The notes under the pieces: model-generated
Database searches by the model: none
Told to the model about the DNA's origin: nothing
Seen by the model: only the letters and a program-made list of their open reading frames with translations
In this document: in pieces, positions 9,114-18,073 of the stretch
Numbering within the stretch: position 1 is the stretch's first letter
Layout: every line of letters begins with the position of its first letter
Position numbers and translations under genes: made by a program
Origin: Desulfobotulus mexicanus
Lineage (GTDB): Bacteria; Desulfobacterota; Desulfobacteria; Desulfobacterales; ASO4-4
DNA length: 64,000 nucleotides
Assembly: GCF_006175995.1 (NCBI RefSeq)
Contig: NZ_VDMB01000001.1
Coordinates: 124,001 to 188,000 of the forward strand
Direction: 5' to 3'

Positions 9114-9462
9114 CTTTCCCCTCCATACGTCGTTTATGAAGGTTTTCACCTGCTTTGAGCCGGTTTTCCATGAAGAGTTCCGCAGCCTTCTGCCAGGGCC
9201 CCATCACGGAATCCAGAATCTTTACCTTTTTCCATGAGAGGTACTGAAAATATTCTTCTTCAATGCCGCCACATATCAGGGTAGCGATGCCATCGCTGAG
9301 GATGAGATGGCAGAGCTGTTCCGCAGAAGCCTGGGGCAGTACCATCATGCGTTCTTCCGGTGTGGGATTGCCCACTTCCCGGATAAGAATCACAACTTCT
9401 GTAGCCAGATCAAAACGGGGGGCTATGTCTTGACCGTAAATGGGGATCAGTATTTTTTCCAT
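9103..9462 (-). CDS. NifB/NifX-type dinitrogenase cofactor-binding domain protein
   Basis: This 119-residue protein resembles the small NifX/NafY/MTH1175-like family of ribonuclease-H-like fold, which binds iron-molybdenum or related cofactors. The start of the fold is MEKILIPIYGQDIAPRFDLA, the central part has a glycine-rich turn (LICGGIEEEYFQYL), and the C-terminus is a charged helix. The ATG at 9462 follows GAGGGA by about 7 bases. A longer frame to 9531 has no such support. It is sandwiched between a sigma-54 activator and a sensor kinase and overlaps the kinase start. That position suggests a regulatory or sensory role, not nitrogenase maturation, since no nif gene is in the window. Confidence 0.75.
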   Translation of the reverse strand: MEKILIPIYGQDIAPRFDLATEVVILIREVGNPTPEERMMVLPQASAEQLCHLILSDGIATLICGGIEEEYFQYLSWKKVKILDSVMGPWQKAAELFMENRLKAGENLHKRRMEGKDVS

Positions 9463-9472
9463 GCCATATCCC

Positions 9473-10855
9473 TCATGCGTCAATGCCGTACTGCTTGATT
9501 TTTCGCCAAAGGGTGCTGCGGCCCCATCCAAGGAGGGTGGCTGCCTTGCTCTTTCTGCCCCCAGCCTGGATCAGGGCATTGAGGATCATTTGCCTTTCCA
9601 CGGTATTCCATGAGGCTTCCGGGTTTCCCTGATGCAGCATCACGGAAGGCTTTTTATCCTGTGTGGTTTCCTGGCCGGATACGGTGCAGGTCAGATAGGC
9701 GGGCAGGTGGCAGGTATTTATGGTGCTGCCGGCGCAGACATTCATTGCATATTCCACAATATTTCTCAGCTCCCGCACATTGCCCTCAAAGGAGTATGCC
9801 AGAAGAATTCCCAGGGCTTCCGGTGCATAGCCCCTGATGCTTTTTTTTAGCTGACGGTTGAAGGTGGTTAAAAAATGATCCAGCAGCAGACGGACGTCAT
9901 CCTCCCTCTCCCGCAGGGGCGGCAGGTGAACCCTTGCCACATTGAGCCGGAAAAGAAGATCCTGACGAAAAGTTTTTTCCCGGACCATGTTTTCAAGATT
10001 TCTGTGGGTGGCGGCAACAATGCGGACATTGGCTGGAAAGCCTCTGGTGCTGCCCAAAGGAAAGATGATGCGGTCATCTAGAAAGGTTAAGAGTTTTACC
10101 TGAAGGCTTAGGGGCAGATCCCCGATTTCCGTAAGAAAGAGGGTGCCGCCATGTGCAAGGCGGAAGCGTCCGGGTTTGTTTTCCTGGGCACCGGTAAAGG
10201 CACCTTTCATATGCCCGAAAAGCTCCGACTCCAGAAGGGTTTCCGGCAGGGCACCGCAGTTCACCTTGACAAAAGGCCCCCTTGCTCTTTCTGAGCTTTG
10301 ATGCAGGGCTTCGGCCACCAGATCCTTGCCCGTGCCCGTTTCTCCGGTAATGAGAACAGAGGCATCGCTCTGGGCCAGAACCGGAAGAATCTGAAATATT
10401 TTTTCCATCTGGGGACTGCGGCCGATGAGGCTGGAAAAGCTGAAGGCCTTGTTCTGCTTTTCTCCCAGCTGCTTAAGGGGCCTTAAGTCTTCCAGGGTTT
10501 CAAGGAATCCTCTGGTTTTTCCATGGGAGTCGCAGAGGGGGGCTGCGGTTATGCGGACGGGAATGCGCTGGCGGTCCCTTGAGATGATGTCCGTTTCAAT
10601 GCTCTGGGATTCCCCCGTTTCCATGGCCTTTTTTACGGGGCAGTGCAGCATGCACTGGCGGCTGCGGAGGATGTCCCGGCAGGGAAGGCCCAAGGCCTGA
10701 TCCGAAGAAAATCCCGTAAGGGCCTCAAATCCGTGGTTGACACAGATAATGCGTTTTTCCCTGTCCGTGACAAAGACACCCATGGGAATGTGGTTCAGAA
10801 ATTTCTGAAAATCCAGATCCGTCTGAAAAAGATGGTTGATATGGGCTGTGGGCAT
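9473..10855 (-). CDS. PAS-domain sigma-54-dependent transcriptional activator with altered Walker B
   Basis: This 460-residue activator has an N-terminal PAS domain (residues 15-125, FLNHIPMGVFVTDREKRI) instead of a receiver. An AAA+ domain follows with Walker A GETGTGKD and the sigma-54 contact GAFTGA. The C-terminal Fis-type helix-turn-helix is seen as QAGGRKSKAATLLGWGRSTLW. The Walker B segment reads GGTLFLTEIGD. The Asp expected before Glu is Thr (codon at 10130-10132), while the other two activators in this window have FLDEIG. This may impair ATP hydrolysis. A GGAG box is 6 bases before the ATG. It heads the run NifX-like, kinase, receiver, H-box protein on the same strand and may regulate it. 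Confidence 0.93.
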   Translation of the reverse strand: MPTAHINHLFQTDLDFQKFLNHIPMGVFVTDREKRIICVNHGFEALTGFSSDQALGLPCRDILRSRQCMLHCPVKKAMETGESQSIETDIISRDRQRIPVRITAAPLCDSHGKTRGFLETLEDLRPLKQLGEKQNKAFSFSSLIGRSPQMEKIFQILPVLAQSDASVLITGETGTGKDLVAEALHQSSERARGPFVKVNCGALPETLLESELFGHMKGAFTGAQENKPGRFRLAHGGTLFLTEIGDLPLSLQVKLLTFLDDRIIFPLGSTRGFPANVRIVAATHRNLENMVREKTFRQDLLFRLNVARVHLPPLREREDDVRLLLDHFLTTFNRQLKKSIRGYAPEALGILLAYSFEGNVRELRNIVEYAMNVCAGSTINTCHLPAYLTCTVSGQETTQDKKPSVMLHQGNPEASWNTVERQMILNALIQAGGRKSKAATLLGWGRSTLWRKIKQYGIDA

Positions 10856-10951
10856 GTCAGACTCCGCCCTTTATGAAAGCGTTGGGTTTCCTGATGATAT
10901 TCTTATGGGCTACCTATTATAAAGAAGGTCTTTTTTGCAAGGATTCTTTTT

Positions 10952-12004
10952 TTATACCATCAGGCTCCCGTTGGGTTCATGGGAGGGCTGGGGGTTGTCG
11001 GCAAAGACCTCAAGGATTAGTTCTTTCAGGATCTGTCCGTTTTCCGCGCTGCGGATACGGGCGTGCATGCGGTGTCCGAAGGGATAGACGGCCATGGCAT
11101 AGGGAAGGATTTTTTTAAAAAGCCTTAAGCCCCGGATTTCACCGAAATGACGGCAGCAGCTTTCGTGTATGGAAAGGAGGACTTCTGCCGTATCCGGTGG
11201 TCCTGCAAGTTTTCCCGTCCACAGGGCAAAGAGCCAGGGCCTTGCGGCGGCCATGCGGCCGATGCTGAGACCATCACAGCCTGTTTCTTCCAGCATTTTC
11301 AACCCGTCTTCCGGGGTAAAGACATTGCCATTGCCGAAAACCGGTATGGATACGGCTTCTTTAACGGCTTTGATGTATTCCCACCTTGGCCTTCTGGATC
11401 TGCGGTCCGGTGCTACTCTGGGGTGGAAGGTGAGAAGGTCGCAGCCTGCATCTTCCAGCCGACGGGCCAGTTCAAGGGCTTTCTCCGGTTTGTCCTCCCA
11501 GCCTGTGCGGAATTTTACAGACAGGGGGATGGAAACGGCGGCCCGGACTTCTTTTACGATGGCAAGGGCCTGATCCGGATTTCTGAGGAGTGCCGCACCG
11601 GCTCCATGCTTGCAGATGGCTGAAACAGAACAGCCGAAATTCAGATCCACACCAAAAAAACCTTCCTTTTCTATCCTTTGGGCAGCCCTTGCCATGGTAA
11701 TGGGTTCTGCACCGAAAATCTGGCAGACCAGGCTGTTCAGTTCTTCCGGATGCCAGCGGAAAACTTCGGAGATGGCAGGGTTTTCGTGGGGCAGGGCCTT
11801 TGCGCTGCACATTTCAGTGAAAAGAAGGCCACAGCCGCCGAAACTTCTTATGCTCTCCCGGAATGCCAGATGATTAATACCGGCCATGGGTGCCAGAAAT
11901 ATACGGGAGGATACGGTTCTTCCTCTGATATCTATGGGTGTGGTAAGTTTCTGTGCCAGTGTCTCGTATGGCGGGGTGTAAGAGGAAGAAGGGGGAAGAT
12001 GCAT
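10952..12004 (-). CDS. tRNA-dihydrouridine synthase family protein
   Basis: This 350-residue flavoprotein reduces uridine to dihydrouridine in tRNA. The TIM-barrel start is IFLAPMAGINHLAFR, and the catalytic-Cys region reads DLNFGCSVSAICKHGAGAAL. Most Dus enzymes have GCP here and HGRTR later, while this protein has GCS and FHPRVAPDRRSRRP. The C-terminal barrel part (PVFGNGNVFTPEDG, DGLSIGRMAAARPW) holds the flavin phosphate site. The two variant motifs mark it as a divergent branch, so DusA/B/C assignment is not made. It is followed by the sigma-54 activator with a gap of about 95 bases. A strong ribosome-binding site is not visible. Confidence 0.88.
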   Translation of the reverse strand: MHLPPSSSYTPPYETLAQKLTTPIDIRGRTVSSRIFLAPMAGINHLAFRESIRSFGGCGLLFTEMCSAKALPHENPAISEVFRWHPEELNSLVCQIFGAEPITMARAAQRIEKEGFFGVDLNFGCSVSAICKHGAGAALLRNPDQALAIVKEVRAAVSIPLSVKFRTGWEDKPEKALELARRLEDAGCDLLTFHPRVAPDRRSRRPRWEYIKAVKEAVSIPVFGNGNVFTPEDGLKMLEETGCDGLSIGRMAAARPWLFALWTGKLAGPPDTAEVLLSIHESCCRHFGEIRGLRLFKKILPYAMAVYPFGHRMHARIRSAENGQILKELILEVFADNPQPSHEPNGSLMV

Positions 12005-12509
12005 GTTGCTTGACGCTTTCGGGTTCGGGAGGTTAGAGTAAGGAATTTTATATTAAACTATCAGAAAAGGTCTGATACTATACCTTGGATTGATTTTTTG
12101 GGAACGGTATTTTTTCTGTGTTCCTTTCAGAAGTACCTGACTTCTGAGTAACTTCACAAGTTACCTTATGACAAAAGGCCGTAACATGGCGTGGGTTGCT
12201 GTTCAGCACAGTTTGTTCCGACACTCCAATGCTGAAATTGCAGCAGCTTCGGTGTTATTGCAAGGCGCTCTGGCTGTTTGCAAGTGACGTTGCAATCGTT
12301 TCGGATCAGAGCTTTGCAGGCCTGTGCGAAAGAAGCGGCAAACTGTCTGAGCCGCCACAAAGGCAGCGTACCAAGGCTTGCTATGGTAATCAAAAAGCCT
12401 ATCCTGCCTGTGGCGGGGAGTTTTTGCCGCTTCCGCACAGGGCAAGAAGCTCTAAGAATAAGATTGCGTCACGGGCAAACAGCCTGGGTGCCGTGCATCT
12501 GTTTGGTAC

Positions 12510-13606
12510 TAATAAGATCATAACACACTCGACATTAAGCTAAAATATACTGGGTGTCTTGTGCTCTAAAAAAACTGGCAACTCTTACGGTTTTCTTTTG
12601 CAATGATCTCAAGATGGAGAAGACCTTTTTTCTGAGGTCTTCCGGGCCTGAAACAACCATTTTTCCAATCTTGTGATGTTTCAGGTATCCCCATACCATT
12701 TCATCCGGATTCAAATGAGGGGAGTATGGAGGCAGGAAGAACAAGCGGAGCTTTCCTGCCGTTTCTTCAACAAACTTATTGACCTTGCCTGATTTATGGA
12801 CAGGATGCCCGTCCACAATGAGGAAGATGGGAGAATCAGCCTTGTAAATCAGACGTTTCAGAAATGAGATAAACTTATCGGAATTCATTTTTCCGTCAAT
12901 GGTCATGAATCGGAGTTCCCCCGAGGGAGAGATGGCCGAAACCATGTTGATACCAAAGCGAGCCCCCGTTTTTTCAACGACTGGGGTGACTCCTGTGGGA
13001 GCCCAGGTCGTCCCGCTGTGGTAGTCTGATCTTACGGTTGATTCATCGGCAAAAAAGATTTTTGCATTCTCTTTTTCAGCCTGTTTCTTTATTTCCGGGA
13101 ACTCATTTTCAACCCATTCCTTTACCCGGTCTTCGTCCCTCTGCCAGGCTTTTTTTAAAGGCTTCTGTGGCGAAAAACCAATTTTTTTCAAAAGACGACC
13201 GACAGTGGCATTACTTATGGAAACATCGAACTCCTTTTTGATAAACTCCCGAATCATTTCACGGGTCCACAGAGCAAATGGAAATCCGTAGTCCATAGGA
13301 TTTTTATCCGCAATCTTCCAGAAAAGCTCATCAAAATCTTTGGTATGGAACTTAACGGGCCGACCTGGAATCGGTTTCGTCTTTAAAGCGTCAAGGCCGC
13401 CTTTGCGGTATTTGGCTATCCACTGGTAAATTGCGGATCGATGGTAACCCAGAGCCCTGGCGATAACCTCTGGGCTTTCACCCGATTCGATCTGCTGGAC
13501 AGCGCGTATACGGATAGCCTCACGGGTCTTATGATCGAGTTTTCTAGCGTCTTGTTTTTTCATAAGCAGCAATATACATCATGTCGAGTTGGTTTTGAAC
13601 TTTTTA
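12510..13606 (-). mobile_element. IS630-family insertion sequence, intact
   Basis: The element is about 1.1 kb and is bounded by TA dinucleotides, as IS630/mariner elements are. Imperfect inverted repeats of 26 bp occupy 12510-12535 and 13581-13606. They share 21 positions, with the inner eight (CTCGACAT) identical. The single gene it carries is full length. It sits inside copy 1 of the palindromic element, whose right end resumes at 13607 with the sequence found in copy 2. Confidence 0.88.
12535..13572 (-). CDS. IS630-family transposase
   Basis: This 345-residue DDE transposase mobilises the surrounding element. The N-terminal helix-turn-helix region (residues 10-75, ALGYHRSAIYQWIAKYR) would bind the ends. 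A second winged-helix-like part includes ISNATVGRLLKKIGFSPQ. The catalytic acids appear as FFADEST, FLIVDGHPVH and LNPDEMVWGYLK, giving the D, D and E of the family. The length is usual and there is no frameshift, so the enzyme may be active. The stop codon reaches the left terminal repeat. Confidence 0.95.
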   Translation of the reverse strand: MLLMKKQDARKLDHKTREAIRIRAVQQIESGESPEVIARALGYHRSAIYQWIAKYRKGGLDALKTKPIPGRPVKFHTKDFDELFWKIADKNPMDYGFPFALWTREMIREFIKKEFDVSISNATVGRLLKKIGFSPQKPLKKAWQRDEDRVKEWVENEFPEIKKQAEKENAKIFFADESTVRSDYHSGTTWAPTGVTPVVEKTGARFGINMVSAISPSGELRFMTIDGKMNSDKFISFLKRLIYKADSPIFLIVDGHPVHKSGKVNKFVEETAGKLRLFFLPPYSPHLNPDEMVWGYLKHHKIGKMVVSGPEDLRKKVFSILRSLQKKTVRVASFFRAQDTQYILA

Positions 13607-13685
13607 GTAGCTGTGGTACTTGGAAAACTGTGCTGAACAATTACAGGAGTACTTGCTTTTACTCATCCACTCAGGAGGTGACAGG

Positions 13686-14570
13686 GTGCGTTTCTTTTTT
13701 GCAGGATTATTCATTCTGTTTTTTCTTCTCACGGTCAATGCCTTTTCTGCTGAAAAAGGTCCGGAAATTACCGTGCTGGAGTTTCACAAGGAAAAGATCT
13801 CCTTTGTCAGCAAGGCTCTTTCCGCCAGAACTTCGGAGATTAAAAGTCTGGATCCCAATTTCCCCGGAAATACGCTTCATTCATTTCATGGAGCTTTTAT
13901 TGGCGATCTGGTGAGCAAAGACGTGGAAAACCTGACTCTGCTCAGTGCAGATCAGTATATGGCTTTTTTCCCCATGGATTTTATCCGTGAAAAAGGGGCC
14001 ATGCTGGCCTGGTCCGAGAATGGAAGGGGGATTCCCCGGACCCGTGGTGGTCCCCTGAAGCTTATTTTTGAAAAAAAAGACAGTCTGCATCCATCTGCCA
14101 ATGCATGGTATGTGACGGCTCTTATTCCCGGAAAAGGTCAGGGCGTTCCCCTGCGTCTTGTTAAGGGGGATGTGGTGCATCTTGTATCCGGAGAGGAGTA
14201 TTTGGAACCGGGCGCAGTTTTACTTGATATGCTGGTTCCGGTTCCCAAGGGCTATCGCCATACGCCCCTCGGCAGTGTCGGAAAACAGGAGGTCCGGGGT
14301 TTTATTGTGGAGGATCTTTTAAAAAGAAAAGGCCTTTCCTTTGATACCATGATTTTAAAATCTCTGGCAGGACGGGATCTGCACCTTGAGCGCAGGGATA
14401 TCGAAGGAAAAGAAATTTTTCTTTTTTCCCATAAAGATGGTGTTCCCCTGTCTGTTCCCTGCGGAGGTCCATGGTTTCTCTGGGTACCACCACAGCAATA
14501 TCCCCAGCTGGCAGAAAAGCTGCCCAATCCGGATTCACTTTTTTTCATCCATGAGATTGTTCTGGAATAA
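13686..14570 (+). CDS. Secreted protein resembling the molybdopterin-binding (sulfite-oxidase-type) oxidoreductase domain
   Basis: This is a 294-residue protein with a signal peptide ([20 protein letters not shown]). Residues 40-165 include [25 protein letters not shown] and [11 protein letters not shown], a pattern like the small domain of molybdopterin-dependent oxidoreductases. The Cys that ligates molybdenum in that family is not seen, so cofactor binding is doubtful. The C-terminal 120 residues are not recognised. I chose GTG at 13686, which has AGGAGG 7 bases upstream. The upstream ATG at 13620 would lie in the palindromic repeat. It precedes a sensor kinase and ApbE, so it may act as a periplasmic sensor or redox partner. 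Confidence 0.7.
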   Translation: MRFFFAGLFILFFLLTVNAFSAEKGPEITVLEFHKEKISFVSKALSARTSEIKSLDPNFPGNTLHSFHGAFIGDLVSKDVENLTLLSADQYMAFFPMDFIREKGAMLAWSENGRGIPRTRGGPLKLIFEKKDSLHPSANAWYVTALIPGKGQGVPLRLVKGDVVHLVSGEEYLEPGAVLLDMLVPVPKGYRHTPLGSVGKQEVRGFIVEDLLKRKGLSFDTMILKSLAGRDLHLERRDIEGKEIFLFSHKDGVPLSVPCGGPWFLWVPPQQYPQLAEKLPNPDSLFFIHEIVLE

Positions 14571-14584
14571 AGGGGGAAGAACGG

Positions 14585-16588
14585 ATGAGGCATAAGCCCA
14601 GTTTACGGAGCAGAATTATTTTAATTGTGACCCTGCTGATTTCTATTCAGATTTTTTTTCTGGGTATTTTTATTTCCCAGAAGGCTGGGAAAGCCTTGCG
14701 GGAAACCAGCTATGGGCGAATTCATTTTGTTGTAAATGAAATTTCCCGCCGCAGCGGTCAGCTTTTATACCATGCCAACTGGGCCAATCTGGCGGTGAAT
14801 CTCAGCCATGATTTTTTCAATGATCCGGACCTCATCTATTTTTTTGTTACAGATCCCCAAGGGATAATTCTCCTTGCCCAGAATGATGCCCTGATGGATA
14901 TGGCGGAAGATTCCGCACTGCCTCTGGAACCTCAAAGTTTTAAGCTTGCGGATGAAAGGGATCTGCACCTTTTTCCATATGGTGGAAAAGAATCTTTTCA
15001 GATCAGCCACGCCCGCCTGAATCAGTCTGTCGTGTACATGGGCGGGGAACGGGGAAGGGCCGGAGAACCCGTTCTGGATGTTATCCGCCCCATACATTAT
15101 ACTGGAGAGCTCATGGGCTATCTGCGCATGGGTTTTTCCACGGAAAAGCTGCGTCAGCAGCTCACTGGTCTCTACCTCATGACCGGTTTGGGGGGGCTTT
15201 TTCTTTTGCTGACCCTTGTGGGTACGATAGCCATGGCCCTGAACCGCCATCTTCGCCCCCTCTCCGAGATTACCCGGGAGCTGGCCCGCCTGGAAGGGGC
15301 GGACTCTCCACTGATGCTGCGTCAGCGTCTTGAAGAAATGAGGCCTGAGGATGTGAAGGTGACCACCCGTGAGATGGAAGCTCTTCAGGATATTTTTGTA
15401 AGGATAGGCAGGCACCTTGCGGATAATTTTATCCAGCTGGAACATCTCATGGAAAAAACCCGCATTCTTGCTTCCCAGGCCCATTCGGCCAGTGAGGCCA
15501 AAGGGCAGTTTCTTGCAAATATGAGCCATGAGATCCGTACTCCCATGAACGGGGTCATTGGCATGGCTGAGCTGCTTCTGGAAACAAAGATGGACCCTGT
15601 GCAGAGAAACTATGCTGAAATGATACGTTCTTCGGGGGAGGGTTTGCTGGAAATCATCACAAGGGTTCTGGATTATTCCAAAATGGAGGCCGGATGCGAG
15701 AATCTCAGTCAGGAGTCTTTTTCCCTGAGAGATCTGATGGAAGAAAGCCTTGATGTGCTGGCCATTTCTGCGGCTACCCGGAAAATTGGCCTCACCGGGT
15801 GGATCAGCCGGGAGATTCCGGATGCCCTTGAAGGAGATGCCCTGCGGCTGAAACAGGTTTTGGTCAATCTCTTGGGCAATGCGGTCAAGTTTACGGAAAA
15901 AGGCGAAGTCTGTCTCAAAATTGCTATGGAAAGTGAATCTGAAAAGAACCTTATGCTTCGCTTTGAGGTTTCGGATACGGGGATAGGTATTCCCGAGGAT
16001 GCAGGGGACGCCTTGTTTCAGCCCTTTTTTCAGGGGGATTCTTCCATGAGCCGACGCTATGGTGGTACAGGGCTGGGGCTTGTGATTTCAAAGCAGCTTG
16101 TGAATCTCATGGGTGGAGAGATGGGTTTTGTCGCCAGAGAAACCGGAGGCAGTATGTTCTGGTTCACGGCTGTGCTGGCTAAGGGGACTAAGGACGAAGA
16201 GAGGGTTTCCCGTTTTCTGGCTGGCAGGAGGGTTGTGCTTGTGATGTCCCATCCCCTGCTCAGCTCTCAGCTGGAAGGCTATTTTCAGGAGTGGGGAGGA
16301 ACTGTCAGGCGTTTTGTTTCCCTTAAAGAGATTCAGGTTCTTCCGGCTGGTGAAATGAAAGACTTTTCTCTGATTCTGGTGGATGAGGATGCGGAGGATT
16401 TCGGGCTTCTGTCTCTGGAGGATTTCCCTGCAAAGAATGGGATCCCGCCCTGGGGACTTTTATCTTCCCGGATGTTCTGTCCGGGCAGCGGCACTGTTGG
16501 AGGGGATTTTGCTTTCTGCCTTCCAAGGCCTGTGAAATATGCACAGCTGCGTCAGGCTGTGTTGGATCTGATCAAGCGGGAGACGTGA
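14585..16588 (+). CDS. Membrane sensor histidine kinase with degenerate C-terminal receiver-like domain
   Basis: This 667-residue kinase has a transmembrane helix near residues 8-28 and a periplasmic region of about 165 residues. A second helix lies near 197-217 and a HAMP-like linker follows. The H-box is [18 protein letters not shown], of the BarA/hybrid type, followed by [15 protein letters not shown] (N box), SDTGIGI (G1) and [10 protein letters not shown] (G2). The last 120 residues look like a receiver fold ([22 protein letters not shown]) but lack the acidic pair, and the conserved Lys segment reads LPRPVK. It may be a pseudo-receiver. The gene is tight between the upstream secreted protein and ApbE, whose start overlaps its stop. 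Confidence 0.9.
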   Translation: MRHKPSLRSRIILIVTLLISIQIFFLGIFISQKAGKALRETSYGRIHFVVNEISRRSGQLLYHANWANLAVNLSHDFFNDPDLIYFFVTDPQGIILLAQNDALMDMAEDSALPLEPQSFKLADERDLHLFPYGGKESFQISHARLNQSVVYMGGERGRAGEPVLDVIRPIHYTGELMGYLRMGFSTEKLRQQLTGLYLMTGLGGLFLLLTLVGTIAMALNRHLRPLSEITRELARLEGADSPLMLRQRLEEMRPEDVKVTTREMEALQDIFVRIGRHLADNFIQLEHLMEKTRILASQAHSASEAKGQFLANMSHEIRTPMNGVIGMAELLLETKMDPVQRNYAEMIRSSGEGLLEIITRVLDYSKMEAGCENLSQESFSLRDLMEESLDVLAISAATRKIGLTGWISREIPDALEGDALRLKQVLVNLLGNAVKFTEKGEVCLKIAMESESEKNLMLRFEVSDTGIGIPEDAGDALFQPFFQGDSSMSRRYGGTGLGLVISKQLVNLMGGEMGFVARETGGSMFWFTAVLAKGTKDEERVSRFLAGRRVVLVMSHPLLSSQLEGYFQEWGGTVRRFVSLKEIQVLPAGEMKDFSLILVDEDAEDFGLLSLEDFPAKNGIPPWGLLSSRMFCPGSGTVGGDFAFCLPRPVKYAQLRQAVLDLIKRET

Positions 16589-17607
16589 TGAAAACAGTTT
16601 TTCATGTGGTTTTTTTTCTTTTAATTCCTGTGATTTTATGTGGTTGTGACCGGGTTCGCATGGAAACTTTTTCCGGTAATACCATGGGAACCACCTGGCA
16701 GGTTAAGGGTCTGTTGCCCTCATCTGTGGGAAGGGAAGCCATCGAGAGCCTTCTGAATGAGCGTCTTGGGGAAGTGAACCGGTCCCTTTCCGTTTACCAG
16801 CCGGACAGCACTGTTTCCAGATTCAATGCCATGAAAGCCGGAGAAACAATGCAGCCGGATTATTATCTGCAGAGGGTTCTGGAATCTGCCTACAGGGCAT
16901 ATACCCTGACGGAAGGCGCTTTGGATCCAACGGTTTTACCCCTCGTAAATATATGGGGTTTTGGGCCTGCAGGCTATGATGGGAGTGTTCCCGATGAAGA
17001 GGTCCTTTCCGGGGCAAAGGCGCTGGTGGGATTTGACAGGATTCTTTTTTATGGGGATGGCAGTATAGGAAAAGAAAAAGACGGCGTGAGTCTGGACCTC
17101 GGCGCCATTGCCAAGGGTTATGGTGTTGATCTGCTGGCCGAAGTGCTGGAAAAGGCCGGAGTTAAACAATATCTGGTGGAGATTGGCGGAGAGATCCGGG
17201 TGTCGGGATGCAGGCCCGATGGCAGTCCATGGGTTCTGGGCATCACCCGGCCTGTGCCCGGAGCCCTGCCTTCGGAACTTGTCATGCGCCTTGAAATCTG
17301 TAAGGGTTGCCTTGCCACCAGCGGAGATTATCGTAATTTCTTTGAATCCGGCGGCAGACGTTTTTCCCATATTCTGGACCCGGTTTCGGGAAAGCCTGTG
17401 GATACAAAAATAATCAGTGCTTCGGTGCGCCATGAAAACTGCATGATGGCCGATGCTTTTGCTACGGCCATACCGGTTATGGGTATGGAAAGGGCAAAGA
17501 AAATGATTCTGGGGCTTGATGGTGTGGAAGCCTTTATTATAAAGGAAAAGGAAGATGGCTTTGCGGAAAGCTGGATGAGTCCGGGTTTTATGGAAAATCT
17601 GCGTTGA
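16588..17607 (+). CDS. apbE: ApbE: FAD:protein FMN transferase
   Basis: This enzyme attaches FMN covalently to Thr/Ser of target flavoproteins such as RnfG/NqrC-type subunits in or on the membrane. The 339 residues begin with a lipoprotein signal ending in LCGC, so the protein is likely anchored on the periplasmic side. Conserved parts include GNTMGTTWQVK, ALDPTVLPLVNIWGFGP, LDLGAIAKGYGVD, GGEIRVSG, ISASVRHENCMMADAFAT and the substrate loop. The ATG at 16588 overlaps the kinase stop (TGATG). GGAG lies 5 bases upstream. An in-frame GTG at 16585 is less likely. No target flavoprotein is in the window. The secreted protein two genes upstream is a candidate. Confidence 0.93.
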   Translation: MKTVFHVVFFLLIPVILCGCDRVRMETFSGNTMGTTWQVKGLLPSSVGREAIESLLNERLGEVNRSLSVYQPDSTVSRFNAMKAGETMQPDYYLQRVLESAYRAYTLTEGALDPTVLPLVNIWGFGPAGYDGSVPDEEVLSGAKALVGFDRILFYGDGSIGKEKDGVSLDLGAIAKGYGVDLLAEVLEKAGVKQYLVEIGGEIRVSGCRPDGSPWVLGITRPVPGALPSELVMRLEICKGCLATSGDYRNFFESGGRRFSHILDPVSGKPVDTKIISASVRHENCMMADAFATAIPVMGMERAKKMILGLDGVEAFIIKEKEDGFAESWMSPGFMENLR

Positions 17608-17633
17608 CGCATGGTGAATCGGATATTAAAGAA

Positions 17634-17668
17634 GTGGGAAGTGGGAAGTGGGAAGTGGGAAGTGGGAA
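17634..17668. repeat. Five perfect GTGGGAA heptamers
   Basis: The heptamer occurs five times without gap directly before copy 2 of the palindromic element, in the gap after apbE. It is a microsatellite-like tract that may vary by slippage. Confidence 0.95.
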
Positions 17669-17681
17669 TCTTTCAGATCTT

Positions 17682-18027
17682 GTAACTGTTCAGCACAGTT
17701 TATTCTGAACTGCCAATGCTGTAATTACAGCAGCATCGTACTGTTGCAAGGCTCCGTGGCTATTTGCAAGTGACATTGCAATCGTTTCGGATCAGAGTTT
17801 TGCAGGCCTGTGCGAAAGAAGCGGCAAACTGTCTGAGCCGCCACAAAAGCAGCGTGCTTAAGCCTGCCATGGTAATCAAAAAGCTTATCCTGCCTGTGGC
17901 GGGGAGTTTTTGCCGCTTCCACACAGGGCAAGAAGCTCCCGAATAAGATTGCGTCACGGGCAAATAGCCGGGGCCTGTGCATCTGTCTTGCAGGTATGGT
18001 ACTTGGAAAACGGTGCTGAATAATTAC
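17682..18027. repeat. Palindromic element, copy 2 (uninterrupted, with 8-bp target duplication)
   Basis: This 346-bp copy runs from GTAACTGTTCAGCACAGTTT to the inverted AACGGTGCTGAATAATTAC. It is flanked by a direct repeat CAGATCTT at 17674-17681 and 18028-18035, the signature of transposition. The arms pair along nearly the full length, with the central part around GCCGCCACAAA and TGTGGCGGGG. It resembles the other two copies throughout. It carries no transposase, so a full-length relative elsewhere would have to move it. Confidence 0.88.
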
Positions 18028-18073
18028 CAGATCTTAAACCTTTACATTAAAAATAAAGAAAAGAGGATGAAGC

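Larger units (their letters stand above)
12195..13644. repeat. Palindromic element, copy 1 (split by the IS630-type insertion)
   Basis: This copy begins at GTTGCTGTTCAGCACAGTTT and ends in the inverted form AAACTGTGCTGAACAATTAC. The internal arms also pair: GGCCTGTGCGAAAGAAGCGG near 12320 faces the inverted CCGCTTCCGCACAGGG near 12430, and the whole length folds as one imperfect hairpin. Without the inserted 1.1 kb the copy is about 355 bp. It is close in sequence to copy 2 at 17682 and to the inverted copy 3 at 62549. No transposase lies within it. The frames open in it are artefacts of the arms. No clear target duplication remains. Confidence 0.85.

Noticed and set aside
12201-12214. Reading the repeat ends as attachment sites of an integrative element
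   Set aside because: The ends are inverted, not direct, and no integrase gene lies between the copies.
12166-12445. Open frames inside the palindromic element, including ones that recur at copies 2 and 3
   Set aside because: They come from the repeated arms, appear on both strands, differ by frame between copies, and have no ribosome-binding site or family signal.
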